NCBI RefSeq assembly: GCF_014695725.1 | Contig: NZ_JACJOU010000033.1 | Coordinates: 526,527-590,526 of the forward strand | Source of the DNA: Microcoleus sp. FACHB-672 | GTDB lineage: Bacteria; Cyanobacteriota; Cyanobacteriia; Cyanobacteriales; Oscillatoriaceae | Direction of reading: 5' to 3' | Length of the DNA stretch: 64,000 nucleotides | Shown here: positions 51,205 to 60,286 of the stretch, in pieces | How the letters are laid out: each line of letters begins with the position of its first letter | Numbering within the stretch: the first letter of the stretch is position 1 | Translations under genes and position numbers: made by a program | The notes under the pieces: model-generated | Database searches by the model: none | Seen by the model: only the letters and a program-made list of their open reading frames with translations | Told to the model about the DNA's origin: nothing

Positions 51205-52515
51205 CTAACTCCTGCCGGTGGTAGACAGCCCCTCCACAATAATAGAGGGCGTGTAACAAGCGCCGTTCCAGTCGGCATCACTACCCAGTTCGAGCACTTG
51301 CTTAAGGGCGGTGTAAACGTTGCCCGCTACCATTGTGTCTTTGACTCTACCGATAATTTCGCCGTTTTTAACTCGGTAGCCGAGATCGACATTAATCGAA
51401 AAGTCGCCAGAAAGGCCGGCACCGCCGCCCAGCATTTGATCGACCATAATTGCGTCATCGAGTTGGGCGATCAGTTGCGCTAAGTCTCGCGATCCGGGCT
51501 GTATGAGTAAATTAAATAAACCGGGCGTGGGATAACTGCCTAAACCGGGGCGAAAACCGTTGCCGGTGGTGCCACTACCCAAAAGTCGTCCCGTGGTGTG
51601 ATCGGTGTAGAACAGCTGCAAAATGCCATTTTGAATAAACACAAGCGAGTGAGTTGGGGTGCCTTCATCGTCAAAAGGGCAGCTAAACGGGCCGACATCT
51701 GGGTCTTGGGAAATGGTAAGGGCGTTAGAAATCACAATTTCGCCAAGGTGATCACTCCAAGGCGAGGATTTTTCGATAACCAGTTTGCCATTAAGAGCAG
51801 CTTGGACTGTACCCCAGAGCATATCAGCGGCTTTAGAGGTAAACAAGACCGGCACCCGACCTGTCGGCGAGGACACATTTTCCTTTGACCAATCTAATCG
51901 CTGCAAAATTCGCTGGGCAAGCATTGCCGGTTCTAGATGTCCCCGCTGGGTTTGACCGTCCCCAACACTCAAAAAATCATCGCCGCGCACCCATTCACCT
52001 GAGAGATAACAGCTAAGAGTGGTGTCGGTGTAACTGCAATCTAAGCCAAGCGAGTTGAGCAAGCGAGTGCTTTCAACTTCACAATCCCACTCAGCGCTAC
52101 ACAAAACCTCTGGATAAGGGTCGCGAACCAAGGCAATTGCTTCTTTGCCCCAATTCACCAGCACCTCAACCGGCACCGCTTCTCCCACATCAGGATAAGA
52201 AGACGCTTGAGATGCAGAGAGTTCTATTGTTTCCGGTTGGTTAAGCTGACTGAGGGCGATGGCGCGATCCACCAAATTTTGGGCATCCACCGGCCCGTAG
52301 GCGACGGCTAGCCCCGGACGCCCCCCGCGCCACAGCCTAAGCGCCGTCCCTTCAGATTGGGCGCTTTCTAACTGCTTGAGTCGGTTGGCTTCAAAAAACA
52401 CGGGTCGCGACAGCGATCGCGATTGAAATACCTCAGCAGCTTCCGCTCCTGATTTTGCCGCTAATTCCAGCAGCTGTTCTGCCGACGCTTCTAGTTGCAA
52501 ATTCTCAGAACCCAT
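51205..52515 (-). CDS. TldD/PmbA family protein (probable PmbA/TldE subunit)
   Basis: 436 residues, full length. TldD and PmbA/TldE form a heteromeric metalloprotease that trims peptides; the zinc site is on TldD, and the partner lacks it. This protein has the N-terminal AEVFQSRSLSRPVFFEANRL block and the C-terminal TGNGFRPGLGSYPTPGLFNL ... GLSGDFSINVDLGYRVKNGE typical of the family. I see no HExxxH-type zinc motif, so it is most like the PmbA/TldE subunit. No tldD gene is adjacent. Convergent with hisS. Confidence 0.9.
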   Translation of the reverse strand: MGSENLQLEASAEQLLELAAKSGAEAAEVFQSRSLSRPVFFEANRLKQLESAQSEGTALRLWRGGRPGLAVAYGPVDAQNLVDRAIALSQLNQPETIELSASQASSYPDVGEAVPVEVLVNWGKEAIALVRDPYPEVLCSAEWDCEVESTRLLNSLGLDCSYTDTTLSCYLSGEWVRGDDFLSVGDGQTQRGHLEPAMLAQRILQRLDWSKENVSSPTGRVPVLFTSKAADMLWGTVQAALNGKLVIEKSSPWSDHLGEIVISNALTISQDPDVGPFSCPFDDEGTPTHSLVFIQNGILQLFYTDHTTGRLLGSGTTGNGFRPGLGSYPTPGLFNLLIQPGSRDLAQLIAQLDDAIMVDQMLGGGAGLSGDFSINVDLGYRVKNGEIIGRVKDTMVAGNVYTALKQVLELGSDADWNGACYTPSIIVEGLSTTGRS

Positions 52516-52765
52516 ATCAATTTTTAGCGATTAGCTGTTAGCAATTAACCATTAGGTAGTCGCTAGTCGGGTATAGGTAAAGTATGTTTCCTGTCGAGCA
52601 AAGCAAATAAATTTGGCGGCCACATGAACAAGACATTCTAAGGGACACTGGCTTTATATCCACAGTCCGCTTAAAGTGACTTTGCTTATATGGTCGCGAT
52701 TTTTAATCGCCAGGTACTTTATAAACCCGATCTAACAGCTAACAGCTAATTGCACTGAAATCACT

Positions 52766-53647
52766 TTACGATAGATTGAGTTCCTCTAACAGCCAAAATC
52801 CGGCAAAAGATTCTGATTCTGGGCTGGACTGCACTGCTAAAAAATGCACCATTTGTGCTTTTTGCTTGGCGTCGTCAAATCCTTTCGCCTCTGCTTGGAG
52901 TTGCGGGTTGGTGAGGTTGGCCAGAATCCATCGGTCACTGGCACCTGTTTCCAACACGATTCTGGCGGGTGAGTTGAGATCAACTTTGAGGAAAGCCAAC
53001 TCTAGCCCGGAAATCCAGCCGGCTAAGGCTAAGGCTCTGGGTGAGAAAATGATGAGGCCAGGAATGGGGGTTTCTGGCGTCAATTGGGGCACTAAGCTGT
53101 GTTCGCCTAAAATTGGGAAAGCTTCGCTGAAGTCAATTTCCCACTCGTGCATCTCCTCAAAGGCGCTGGCTTCTAAGGTGACAAAGGCCCACCGCTGGCC
53201 AACTAAGGCGTCTGGCAAAGCTCGCGGTGCCGGTGAGTCCATGCGGACAGAGGCTGCCGGTGCCATGAGTTGAAAACCGGCTTCTTTGGGATAAACCTCT
53301 TGCATCCGCTGCTGTAGCCACCTGTGCAGTGCAATTGTGTGCCGGCTGGGTTTGGCGTCAAGCCCCAACTCTTGGCACGCTTTGAGGATCATGTTATTCA
53401 TCTGCCGGCGAAAGAAGCGAATTTTTGCCGGCGGTGCCGGTGCTTTAGAGATCGCTTCTTCAAGTGCCGCTCGCAACCAAGCAGAATTGACCTGGCTACT
53501 GGGACAAAACTGCGCGTAGCGAAACAGCGACTCAGGGGCGCGGCGCGTGTCCAAAGGACTTTCGCACACCACAAGTTCCCAAAGCTTTTTTTGTTGCTCG
53601 TCCAAAATAGGCCGAGAGTAGAAATCTAATTCCCAAACCGTTGCCAT
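52766..53647 (-). CDS. Tab2/Atab2-family RNA-binding protein
   Basis: 293 residues of the Tab2/Atab2 family, found only in cyanobacteria and photosynthetic eukaryotes. In algae and plants it activates translation of photosystem I (psaB) mRNA. The N-terminal block is ATVWELDFYSRPILDEQQKK LWELVVCESP; the central block is KIRFFRRQMNNMILKACQEL. The C-terminal region has ILANLTNPQLQAEAKGFDDA KQKAQ and ends VQSSPESESFAGFWLLEELN, all typical. No signal peptide; soluble. Its role in this cyanobacterium is inferred from homology. Confidence 0.95.
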   Translation of the reverse strand: MATVWELDFYSRPILDEQQKKLWELVVCESPLDTRRAPESLFRYAQFCPSSQVNSAWLRAALEEAISKAPAPPAKIRFFRRQMNNMILKACQELGLDAKPSRHTIALHRWLQQRMQEVYPKEAGFQLMAPAASVRMDSPAPRALPDALVGQRWAFVTLEASAFEEMHEWEIDFSEAFPILGEHSLVPQLTPETPIPGLIIFSPRALALAGWISGLELAFLKVDLNSPARIVLETGASDRWILANLTNPQLQAEAKGFDDAKQKAQMVHFLAVQSSPESESFAGFWLLEELNLS

Positions 53648-54057
53648 GTTAAGCCGTTCAAATCTTGCCTGTTTCTTTTTCCATCATACGGGTGAAATGT
53701 CTTTGTCCTGCTTTGGGTTGTTGTGGCACCGAGATTTAGCGGCGAATGGGGGGAGAGTGGGAGATGGATCGAGAACTATCCTCGTTTACAGCAATTGGAT
53801 GGATCGAGAACTATCCTCGTTTACAGCAATTGGCACGTTATAGTAGAGCCGATGTTGAGAAGCGAGTGATTATACCAGAATTTTCAGTCCCGTATACATA
53901 ATCGGATTTGGTATCAGTCCTTGGAAACTGAGTATTTACTTGGCTCACATCCTGCATCCTTCTCAATCTCTGAACATTTTTTTCTCTGTCTGTCAGCAAT
54001 AAGTAATTGGAAACTAATTCTCTTGATTTTGGTATTTCTCAAAGGTGAATAGGTGAT
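53648..54057. other. Intergenic region with tandem repeat
   Basis: 410 bases between divergent genes. It contains the 35-bp duplication at 53764-53833. No supported gene; short ORFs cross the duplication without protein-like sequence. Confidence 0.55.
53764..53833 (+). repeat. Perfect 35-bp tandem duplication
   Basis: atggatcgagaactatcctc followed by gtttacagcaattgg is present twice head-to-tail (53764-53798 and 53799-53833). Recent duplication, not coding. Confidence 0.9.
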
Positions 54058-54711
54058 ATGTATAGCCTCACTGAAGCTGAGTTTCGTATAAAAGCTGAGC
54101 CTTTTCTCCGGCAAGTTTTTGTCAATGACGATGCCTTTGACCAACCTTTTTCTAAACGTGTAGTTGGGCGGTTAATTATGTACCCTTGTGAATACTGTAT
54201 AGAACCCCCTATTATCAATGCTATCATTGACGCTGCCGCTAATTTGGGTGATACGGGCTGTTATATTTCTCTGTATAACACATCAACGTCCTCTGTTGAG
54301 CCTAATCACTGTTACATCCCTTTAGAAGATTTCATAGAAGCTTACACAATGTCAGGTGGACTTGAGCGCTCAATCGATTTCCGCTTAAGCATGAATCCTT
54401 ATGGTCTAGACAGTATTATCTATTCAGCCAGTGGTAAATGGGGGTTGATAACATCCCATGAACGACATGGGCTACTGGGTGGGCCTGTAGAATTTATTGA
54501 AGAAATTCGCTCGGCTGTTCCAGATTTAGACCGGCAGGTGTATGGTTTCCTGGGACGTTTACGAATGTTGCTAGAAGCTTGCCAAATTTTTCCCGCTGAT
54601 GTCACTCGCAATAAATGGTTGCAACCTTTATTAATTCATGTTTATGGAGAAGAAAAGGCTGAACAAATCTTACTGGAAGCCAAGGAGAATCCTACAACAA
54701 TATATGATTAG
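54058..54711 (+). CDS. Orphan protein next to Rhs remnant; possible immunity protein
   Basis: 217 residues: MYSLTEAEFRIKAEPFLRQV, a mixed core YISLYNTSTSSVEPNHCYIP then LEDFIEAYTMSGGLERSIDF, and a C-terminal helical part (LDRQVYGFLGRLRMLLEACQ). The segment SASGKWGLITSHERHGLLGG ends in Gly-rich turns. It is AT-rich relative to neighbours. It starts about 700 bases before the remnant of an Rhs gene, so by genomic context it could be the immunity protein for a lost Rhs toxin. That is inference only; no match to a known immunity family was recognised. Confidence 0.7.
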   Translation: MYSLTEAEFRIKAEPFLRQVFVNDDAFDQPFSKRVVGRLIMYPCEYCIEPPIINAIIDAAANLGDTGCYISLYNTSTSSVEPNHCYIPLEDFIEAYTMSGGLERSIDFRLSMNPYGLDSIIYSASGKWGLITSHERHGLLGGPVEFIEEIRSAVPDLDRQVYGFLGRLRMLLEACQIFPADVTRNKWLQPLLIHVYGEEKAEQILLEAKENPTTIYD

Positions 54712-54762
54712 CAGAAAAAAATAACTCAATCAAACTCGCTCTGACACTACAGAGTATGTTTG

Positions 54763-55034
54763 AGGGATGGCAATCGTTTAACAGAGTTCATTACTAAGGA
54801 TAGTCAGAGGAATATTATTCAGTCGGTTGAGTATATTTACGTTGATCTATCGGTACTTGACACAATTACATTACCTACCACAGCTTTGGGCAAGCTACCA
54901 GTCAGACAAATGCTGCGCTAAACTTCCGTTTTGGTTATACGGGACGGGAGTTGGATTCTGAGACGAGGCAATACTATTATCGGGCGCGATATTACGATGC
55001 CGGTGTAGGACGATTTATTAGTGAAGATCCAAGA
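54763..55034 (+). pseudogene. Degraded Rhs-repeat gene fragment
   Basis: One frame from 54763 reads RDGNRLTEFITKDSQRNIIQ SVEYIYVD. A second frame from about 54861 reads ITYHSFGQATSQTNAALNFR then FGYTGRELDSETRQYYYRAR YYDAGVGRFISEDPR and stop at 55032-55034. This is the classical Rhs core end (GRELD..YYYRARYYD..GRFISEDP). The two frames are joined by a deletion or frameshift that removed the middle, and the variable toxin tail after SEDP is missing. So a polymorphic-toxin gene once stood here. Confidence 0.85.
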
Positions 55035-55127
55035 TGAAATTATATTATTTGATTCTGAGATGAGCGATAAAAAACAAATTGTGGTCAAGGCAAGATAGTT
55101 GTAATTAACCAAACAAAAAATTTTTAT

Positions 55128-56156
55128 ATGATTCACATTGATGGCTCTTATGGTGAAGGTGGCGGGCAGGTTCTTCGCACTTCCCTGAGTTTGTCTGCGA
55201 TCACCGGCACCCCTATCCGCATAGAAGGCATTCGTGCGGGACGCCCCAAGCCTGGAATGGCAGCTCAGCACTTAACTTGCGTGCGGGCAGCCGCCGCGAT
55301 TTGCAATGCGGAACTGCGAGGCGATAAGTTGGGTTCGATGATGTTGGAGTTCACCCCCACCGGCTCTGTGCAAGCAGGACAGTATACTTTTGATATCATG
55401 ACAGCCGGTGCGCTGACTTTAATTTTGCAGACGATTTTGCTGCCTCTGGCGCTAACGACGGGTGACTCGATGGTGAGGCTACGGGGAGGTACTCACGTTC
55501 CTTTTAGCCCGCCATTTACCTACATTGAACAAGTTTATCTGCCGGTGCTGGCTGGGATGGGCATCGAGGCTAGGGTGCGGCTCAATGCTTGGGGTTGGTA
55601 TCCCAAGGGCGGGGGAGAGGCGGAATTACGCTTAAGTGGCGGTAACAGCTTGAGTGGTTTAAATTTAATCGAACGTGGCAATTTGCGACGGGTTCGGGGA
55701 CTGGCGGTGGTTACGGAACTTGCGTCTCACATTCCGCAGCGCATGGCAAACCGTGCTGAGAATTTGTTGCGATCACAAAACCTAATCGCCAAGGTGCAGG
55801 CGTTGCGAGAAAGCGGTATAGCGCCGGGTGCGGGGATTTTTTTAACGGCTGAGTATGAAAAGAGTTTAGCTGGGTTTGGTGCTGTAGGGCGTGTGGGGTT
55901 GTCGGCTGAAAAGGTAGCGGAAATGGCGGCTGAGGAATTACTAGATTTTCATCATAACGGTGCGCCGGTGGATGTGCACTTGGCAGATCAGTTGCTATTA
56001 CCGGCAGCTTTGGCAACGGAGGCGAGTCAGTATCGGGTGGCGGAAATTAGCACCCACCTAACAACAAATGCTTGGGTGATTGAGCAATTTGTGCCGGCGA
56101 AAATAATGATCGATGAAGAGACTCAGATAATTTCAGTAACGCCTGTTGCTAAATAA
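55128..56156 (+). CDS. rtcA: RNA 3'-terminal phosphate cyclase
   Basis: Converts a 3'-phosphate of RNA to a 2',3'-cyclic phosphate using ATP, via an adenylylated histidine; cytoplasmic. 342 residues, normal length. Landmarks: IDGSYGEGGGQVLRTSLSLS at the start, GRPKPGMAAQHLTCVRAAA, FDIMTAGALTLILQTILLPL, the cyclase block WYPKGGGEAELRLSGG, and the C-terminal VDVHLADQLLLPAALA, in which the His is the adenylylated residue by family alignment. No rtcB or archease gene is adjacent. It lies about 90 bases after the Rhs remnant, which ends near its leader. Confidence 0.96.
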   Translation: MIHIDGSYGEGGGQVLRTSLSLSAITGTPIRIEGIRAGRPKPGMAAQHLTCVRAAAAICNAELRGDKLGSMMLEFTPTGSVQAGQYTFDIMTAGALTLILQTILLPLALTTGDSMVRLRGGTHVPFSPPFTYIEQVYLPVLAGMGIEARVRLNAWGWYPKGGGEAELRLSGGNSLSGLNLIERGNLRRVRGLAVVTELASHIPQRMANRAENLLRSQNLIAKVQALRESGIAPGAGIFLTAEYEKSLAGFGAVGRVGLSAEKVAEMAAEELLDFHHNGAPVDVHLADQLLLPAALATEASQYRVAEISTHLTTNAWVIEQFVPAKIMIDEETQIISVTPVAK

Positions 56157-56181
56157 AAAGAGATGCCGGCTTTATTTACAA

Positions 56182-56913
56182 TCACTCCGGCAATTCACCA
56201 AAGCGTTCCCGATAACGAGCTAACTGCGCTTCTAATTCCGTCGTGCGTTGTTGAGCTGCCTCAGCCTGTTGTTGAGCTGCTTCAGCCTCCTCTTGGGGTG
56301 TTGGCAGCAAAACCCCATCCAAAGTTGCCCAGCGCAACCAGCCGGCATTTACGTCTGCATAAGTTCCTTCCCAGCGTACTAATGCTAACTGTAAATGCCG
56401 GCTGAGCAAGCGATTTTGTTCATCTATTTCAACCGGCTCATAAACCCCTCTCACTAAAACAAAAGCTGCCAACTCGCCACTATAGGGATCGAACCAATAA
56501 TATTCAGGCACTCGTAACTGATTTTGATAAATTAGTTTTTTCTCGCCTTTATCTTTTTCTGCAGTACTATCTGATAACAACTCAATTACTAAGTCTGGCC
56601 CTTTTCCCTCCTGCCAAACGACCCAACTTTTGCGCTCTCGCTTGGGCACATCCAGCACTACAAAAACATCTGGCCCGCGAAAGTCTTGATTGCGTACCTG
56701 TGCCTCACTAAAATAGACAAACATATTGCCAGCGACAAAAACATCTTGACGCTGTTTCCACAACAGCCGCAATGGATGAATTAGCATCTCCATCTGTAGT
56801 ACATGGCGCAAGCTTTCCATAGGCACCCCGTCATCGTAAGGAAGTTCGTCCTCTGTCGGAGGAATCGTCACGCCATACTCGGCTAGCTCAGCTAGTGTCA
56901 TTTCCTCTTGCAT
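56182..56913 (-). CDS. Uma2-family endonuclease-fold protein
   Basis: 243 residues of the Uma2 (DUF820) family, a PD-(D/E)xK nuclease fold very abundant in cyanobacteria. Core residues are visible: the Asp of GPDVFVVLDVPKRERKSWVV and the E of PDLVIELLSDST, with Lys in the following strand KGEKKLIYQNQLRVPEYYWF D. After residue 205 a short Gln/Ala/Glu coiled coil (EEAEAAQQQAEAAQQRTTEL) is made by an in-frame DNA repeat. It ends RYRERFGELPE, the standard family tail. Cellular target unknown. Convergent with rtcA, 25 bases apart. Confidence 0.93.
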   Translation of the reverse strand: MQEEMTLAELAEYGVTIPPTEDELPYDDGVPMESLRHVLQMEMLIHPLRLLWKQRQDVFVAGNMFVYFSEAQVRNQDFRGPDVFVVLDVPKRERKSWVVWQEGKGPDLVIELLSDSTAEKDKGEKKLIYQNQLRVPEYYWFDPYSGELAAFVLVRGVYEPVEIDEQNRLLSRHLQLALVRWEGTYADVNAGWLRWATLDGVLLPTPQEEAEAAQQQAEAAQQRTTELEAQLARYRERFGELPE

Positions 56914-57141
56914 AGAGTTTCACCTAGTTGTGATTTCGGCTACTCACTATTTTAATTGAAATCTGCTTTACTTAGATATTAAATGAAAGTAAAATTTTGA
57001 TAGTTTGTAAATTTAGTTTTTTTGACGTTAGAATTTTCTTTAAATATTTAAAAAGTACTTAATTCCCTCATTTCAAATCTTGATTAATTCAAAACTGACT
57101 TTAAAAATGGTAATATTTTATAGATTTTTAACACAATTCTT

Positions 57142-58203
57142 ATGCACCGGCACTCCTCCCATTTTTTGTTTGCCATCACAGCAGTGTTCATGCTTTTCGG
57201 TTGCACTGACACTCCCGAAGTATTTAACACTCCTCAACAAACGCAGCCGACAAAAAAGCCGGCACAACCTACTATTGTTTCCCGCATTGCCTTCGGTTCT
57301 TGCAATAAACACGATCTCCCGCAACCATTGTGGCAACCAATTATTAGCAGTCAACCCGATCTCTGGATCTGGCTTGGAGATATTGTCTATGGGGATACCG
57401 GCAACATGAAGGTTATGCAGCGTAAATATCAAGCGACAAAAGCAAACCCAGGCTATCAAGCATTACTTCAAACCACGCCAGTGATTGGTACTTGGGATGA
57501 TCATGATTATGGCAAGAATAATGCCGGCAAAGAATATAAAAAGAAAGCAGAAAGTCAACAGGAGTTATTAGACTTTCTTGATGAGCCGGCAGATAGTGAG
57601 CGCCGACAGCAAGCTGGAGTTTATACTGCCTACACTTATGGCACAGTAGGCAAGCAAGTCAAAGTCATTTTACTGGACACTCGCTATCATCGGGATGCGC
57701 CGGGTAAAAATAGTGATATTCTGGGTGAACAGCAGTGGAATTGGTTAGAAAAAGAATTTAAAAATAGCAAAGCGCAAATTAATTTGGTCATTTCAAGTAT
57801 TCAAGTTTTGCCAGAAGACCACAAAGAAGAAAAATGGGAAAACTTCCCTAAAGCGCGGCAACGGTTGTTTGATTTGATTAAGAAAACGAAACTTTCAAGC
57901 GTAATTTTTCTAAGTGGTGACCGGCATTTTGCAGAAATTTCTAAAATGAAAACTGGCTCTATCCCCTATCCCTTGTATGAAATTACTTCCAGCGGACTCA
58001 CTCATAGTTGGGAGAAATTAGAGAAAGAGCCAAATAAATTCCGTCAAGGGCCGTTTTTCAAATATTTACATTTCGGACTAATGGAAATTGATTGGAACAG
58101 TAAGCCAGTGCGCGTAAAATTGCAAATACGAGATGAAAATAATCAAGTAAAATTAGAGCAAAAAGTCAATCTTTCTGAATTAAGCTTCACTTCCAAAAAA
58201 TGA
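57142..58203 (+). CDS. PhoD-like alkaline phosphatase lipoprotein
   Basis: 353 residues. Lipoprotein signal (FLFAITAVFMLFGC, lipobox LFGC, Cys about 21). The metallophosphatase domain follows: IAFGSCNKHDLPQPLWQPI with GSC, then the metal block DLWIWLGDIVYGD, TWDDHDYGKNN, a LSGDRHFAEISK block and the closing YEITSSGLTHSW. These match the PhoD group of alkaline phosphatases/phosphodiesterases, which use Ca and Fe. Extracytoplasmic phosphate scavenging is the expected role. No Pho box could be identified in the 230 AT-rich bases upstream. Confidence 0.92.
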   Translation: MHRHSSHFLFAITAVFMLFGCTDTPEVFNTPQQTQPTKKPAQPTIVSRIAFGSCNKHDLPQPLWQPIISSQPDLWIWLGDIVYGDTGNMKVMQRKYQATKANPGYQALLQTTPVIGTWDDHDYGKNNAGKEYKKKAESQQELLDFLDEPADSERRQQAGVYTAYTYGTVGKQVKVILLDTRYHRDAPGKNSDILGEQQWNWLEKEFKNSKAQINLVISSIQVLPEDHKEEKWENFPKARQRLFDLIKKTKLSSVIFLSGDRHFAEISKMKTGSIPYPLYEITSSGLTHSWEKLEKEPNKFRQGPFFKYLHFGLMEIDWNSKPVRVKLQIRDENNQVKLEQKVNLSELSFTSKK

Positions 58204-58273
58204 AGGGTAAAGTCAGAGTATAGTGAAAGATTGAAGCCGGCCAAAGCAACTGTTCAGTTCACTAAGCAAGCTC

Positions 58274-58918
58274 ATGTCTCAAACCGTCTGGATTGCAAGA
58301 CACGCAAATCGCCTCGACTTTGTTAACCCTGAGTGGTTTAATACCGCTGAGCGCCCTTACGATCCCCCCCTTTCCGAGGATGGAGTTGGGCAAGCGAAGC
58401 AATTAGCTAAACGCCTTGCCGGTGAAGGCATCACACATATTTTTGCCTCGCCGTTTCTGCGAACTGTGCAAACCGCCCATGAAGTTGCCGAAGTCCTCGA
58501 TTTGCCGGTCAAACTTGAGTCAGGTTTAAGTGAGTGGCTGAATCCAGATTGGATGCCGGTGATGCCAGAAAGACTGTCAATTGAAGCATTACATCAGCGA
58601 TTTCCCAAGATCGACCTCAGCTATACATCTCGCGTTGTCGCTGAATATCCCGAAACTGACGAAGCGTGCTTAGAACGATCTGCTCAAACCGCAAGACACA
58701 TCGCGGCTGAATTCCCAGGAGATATTCTGTTAGTGGGTCACGGCGCTTCAGTTCTGGGTGCGACAATGGGGTTAGCCGGCAGAAGTGCTAACCCGGAATT
58801 GAAGGTGGCGCTATGCTGTTTATTTAAATTGGTACGCCACGCCCACGATTGGGTAATAGAACTTAATGGGGATACGTCCCACCTCAGTCAAAGCGAGACA
58901 ATCATCCGCTTTAATTAA
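58274..58918 (+). CDS. Histidine phosphatase family protein
   Basis: 214 residues of the histidine phosphatase (phosphoglycerate-mutase-like) superfamily. The N-terminal catalytic motif is IARHANR in place of the common RHGxT, but the nucleophile His and Arg are kept. The second Arg is in ASPFLRTVQTAHEVAEVL, and the second His is in LLVGHGASVLGATMGL. The insert LSEWLNPDWMPVMPERLS is long and resembles the UBASH3/TIGAR-like branch more than cofactor-dependent PGM. Probably a small-molecule or sugar phosphatase. Located 71 bases after the PhoD-like gene on the same strand. Confidence 0.9.
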   Translation: MSQTVWIARHANRLDFVNPEWFNTAERPYDPPLSEDGVGQAKQLAKRLAGEGITHIFASPFLRTVQTAHEVAEVLDLPVKLESGLSEWLNPDWMPVMPERLSIEALHQRFPKIDLSYTSRVVAEYPETDEACLERSAQTARHIAAEFPGDILLVGHGASVLGATMGLAGRSANPELKVALCCLFKLVRHAHDWVIELNGDTSHLSQSETIIRFN

Positions 58919-59073
58919 TTGGTTATTTCTCAGCACACAGTTGTTTGCTGTCAATTAGCAAGGGCAGATTTTACCGATTAATGTGAGGTTTCAGTATTAA
59001 TCAATGTACTAAACTCACTCGTGTTAATCTCTTGTCCGATTCCCCCCTCACTGATGACCGTTAAGTAAAAGTT

Positions 59074-60117
59074 ATGACATTATTACTTGCAGGAGACACC
59101 GGCGGCACAAAGACAATCCTGCGCCTGGTGAAAGCATCCACCGGCACAGAATTACAAACCCTCCATCAGGCGACTTACACCAGCCGGGAGTACGCCGATT
59201 TAGTGCCAATGGTGCGGGAGTTTTTGGCGTCGGCAGGAAAAGAGTTAGGTGAAAAATTTGCCCCCGAAAAGGCGTGTTTTGCCATCGCTGGGCCGGTTGT
59301 CAATAATAGCGTCAAGCTGACAAATTTGCCTTGGTTACTTGATGGCCACCGGCTAGAACAAGAACTGGGAATGGTGGCAGTCAGTTTAATTAACGATTTT
59401 GCCGCAGTTGGCTGTGGCGTCTCAGGTTTGGCACCGGCAGACTTACACCCTCTGCAAGCAGGCCAATTCCAGCCGGATGCGCCGATTGCCATCATTGGTG
59501 CCGGCACCGGCTTGGGTGAAGGGTTTTTAATCCGGCAGGGAGACACATATCAAGTTTTCCCCTCTGAAGGTGGCCATGCCGACTTTGCCCCCCGCAACGA
59601 GTTAGAGTTTGATCTGCTGCAATACTTGCTCGATAAATACCAAATTTCGCGCGTTTCCGTTGAACGAGTTGTTTCTGGTCAAGGTGTTGTGGCTATTTAC
59701 CAATTTTTGCGGGATCGGCAAATGGCGGATGAATCGCCAGACGTTGCTGAAGTGGTGAGAACATGGGAGCAACAGGCGGGGCGCAAAGAGAAAACCGTTG
59801 ATCCGGCGGCAACCATTGCTGCAGCAGCTTTGGCTAAGCGTGACCCCTTGTGTGAGGAGACGATGGAAATGTTCGTCGAAGCTTACGGGGCTGAAGCCGG
59901 CAATCTTGCGCTTAAACTTCTACCGTATGGGGGATTGTATGTGGCCGGGGGAATTGCTGCCAAAATCATGCCATTGATTTTAGAGAAAGGCCGGTTCTTA
60001 CAAGCGTTTACCCAAAAAGGTCGGGTGACTCCCCTAGTAGAGCGAGTGCCGGTTAATGTTGTACTCAATCCACAAGTCGGGCTAATCGGGGCAGCTATTT
60101 GTGCGAGCCGGTTGTAA
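59074..60117 (+). CDS. glk: Glucokinase
   Basis: Phosphorylates glucose to glucose-6-phosphate with ATP in the cytoplasm. 347 residues, the cyanobacterial/proteobacterial type rather than the ROK type. Visible: the phosphate 1 loop LLAGDTGGTKTILRL, the substrate Asp in NDFAAVGCGV, the ATP-binding GAGTGLGEGFLI, then PSEGGHADFAPRNELEFDLL with the glucose-contacting Glu and His, and the C-terminal GGLYVAGGIAAKIMP. Intact at every landmark. Stands alone, 155 bases after the histidine phosphatase. Confidence 0.96.
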   Translation: MTLLLAGDTGGTKTILRLVKASTGTELQTLHQATYTSREYADLVPMVREFLASAGKELGEKFAPEKACFAIAGPVVNNSVKLTNLPWLLDGHRLEQELGMVAVSLINDFAAVGCGVSGLAPADLHPLQAGQFQPDAPIAIIGAGTGLGEGFLIRQGDTYQVFPSEGGHADFAPRNELEFDLLQYLLDKYQISRVSVERVVSGQGVVAIYQFLRDRQMADESPDVAEVVRTWEQQAGRKEKTVDPAATIAAAALAKRDPLCEETMEMFVEAYGAEAGNLALKLLPYGGLYVAGGIAAKIMPLILEKGRFLQAFTQKGRVTPLVERVPVNVVLNPQVGLIGAAICASRL

Positions 60118-60286
60118 TATTTGGCATTAAAGTTGCATAGAAAGGAAAGGGGCTAAGTGTAGCCCTTTCACGGGGATTTCAACTTTCTTGGCGTCATTAA
60201 CGATTGATTGATGAACAGAAAGTTGACGGGCAAGTGCAGGTTGAACTGTAATTGCCCAGCCGACGAAACTATCGGCACTTGGCTAC

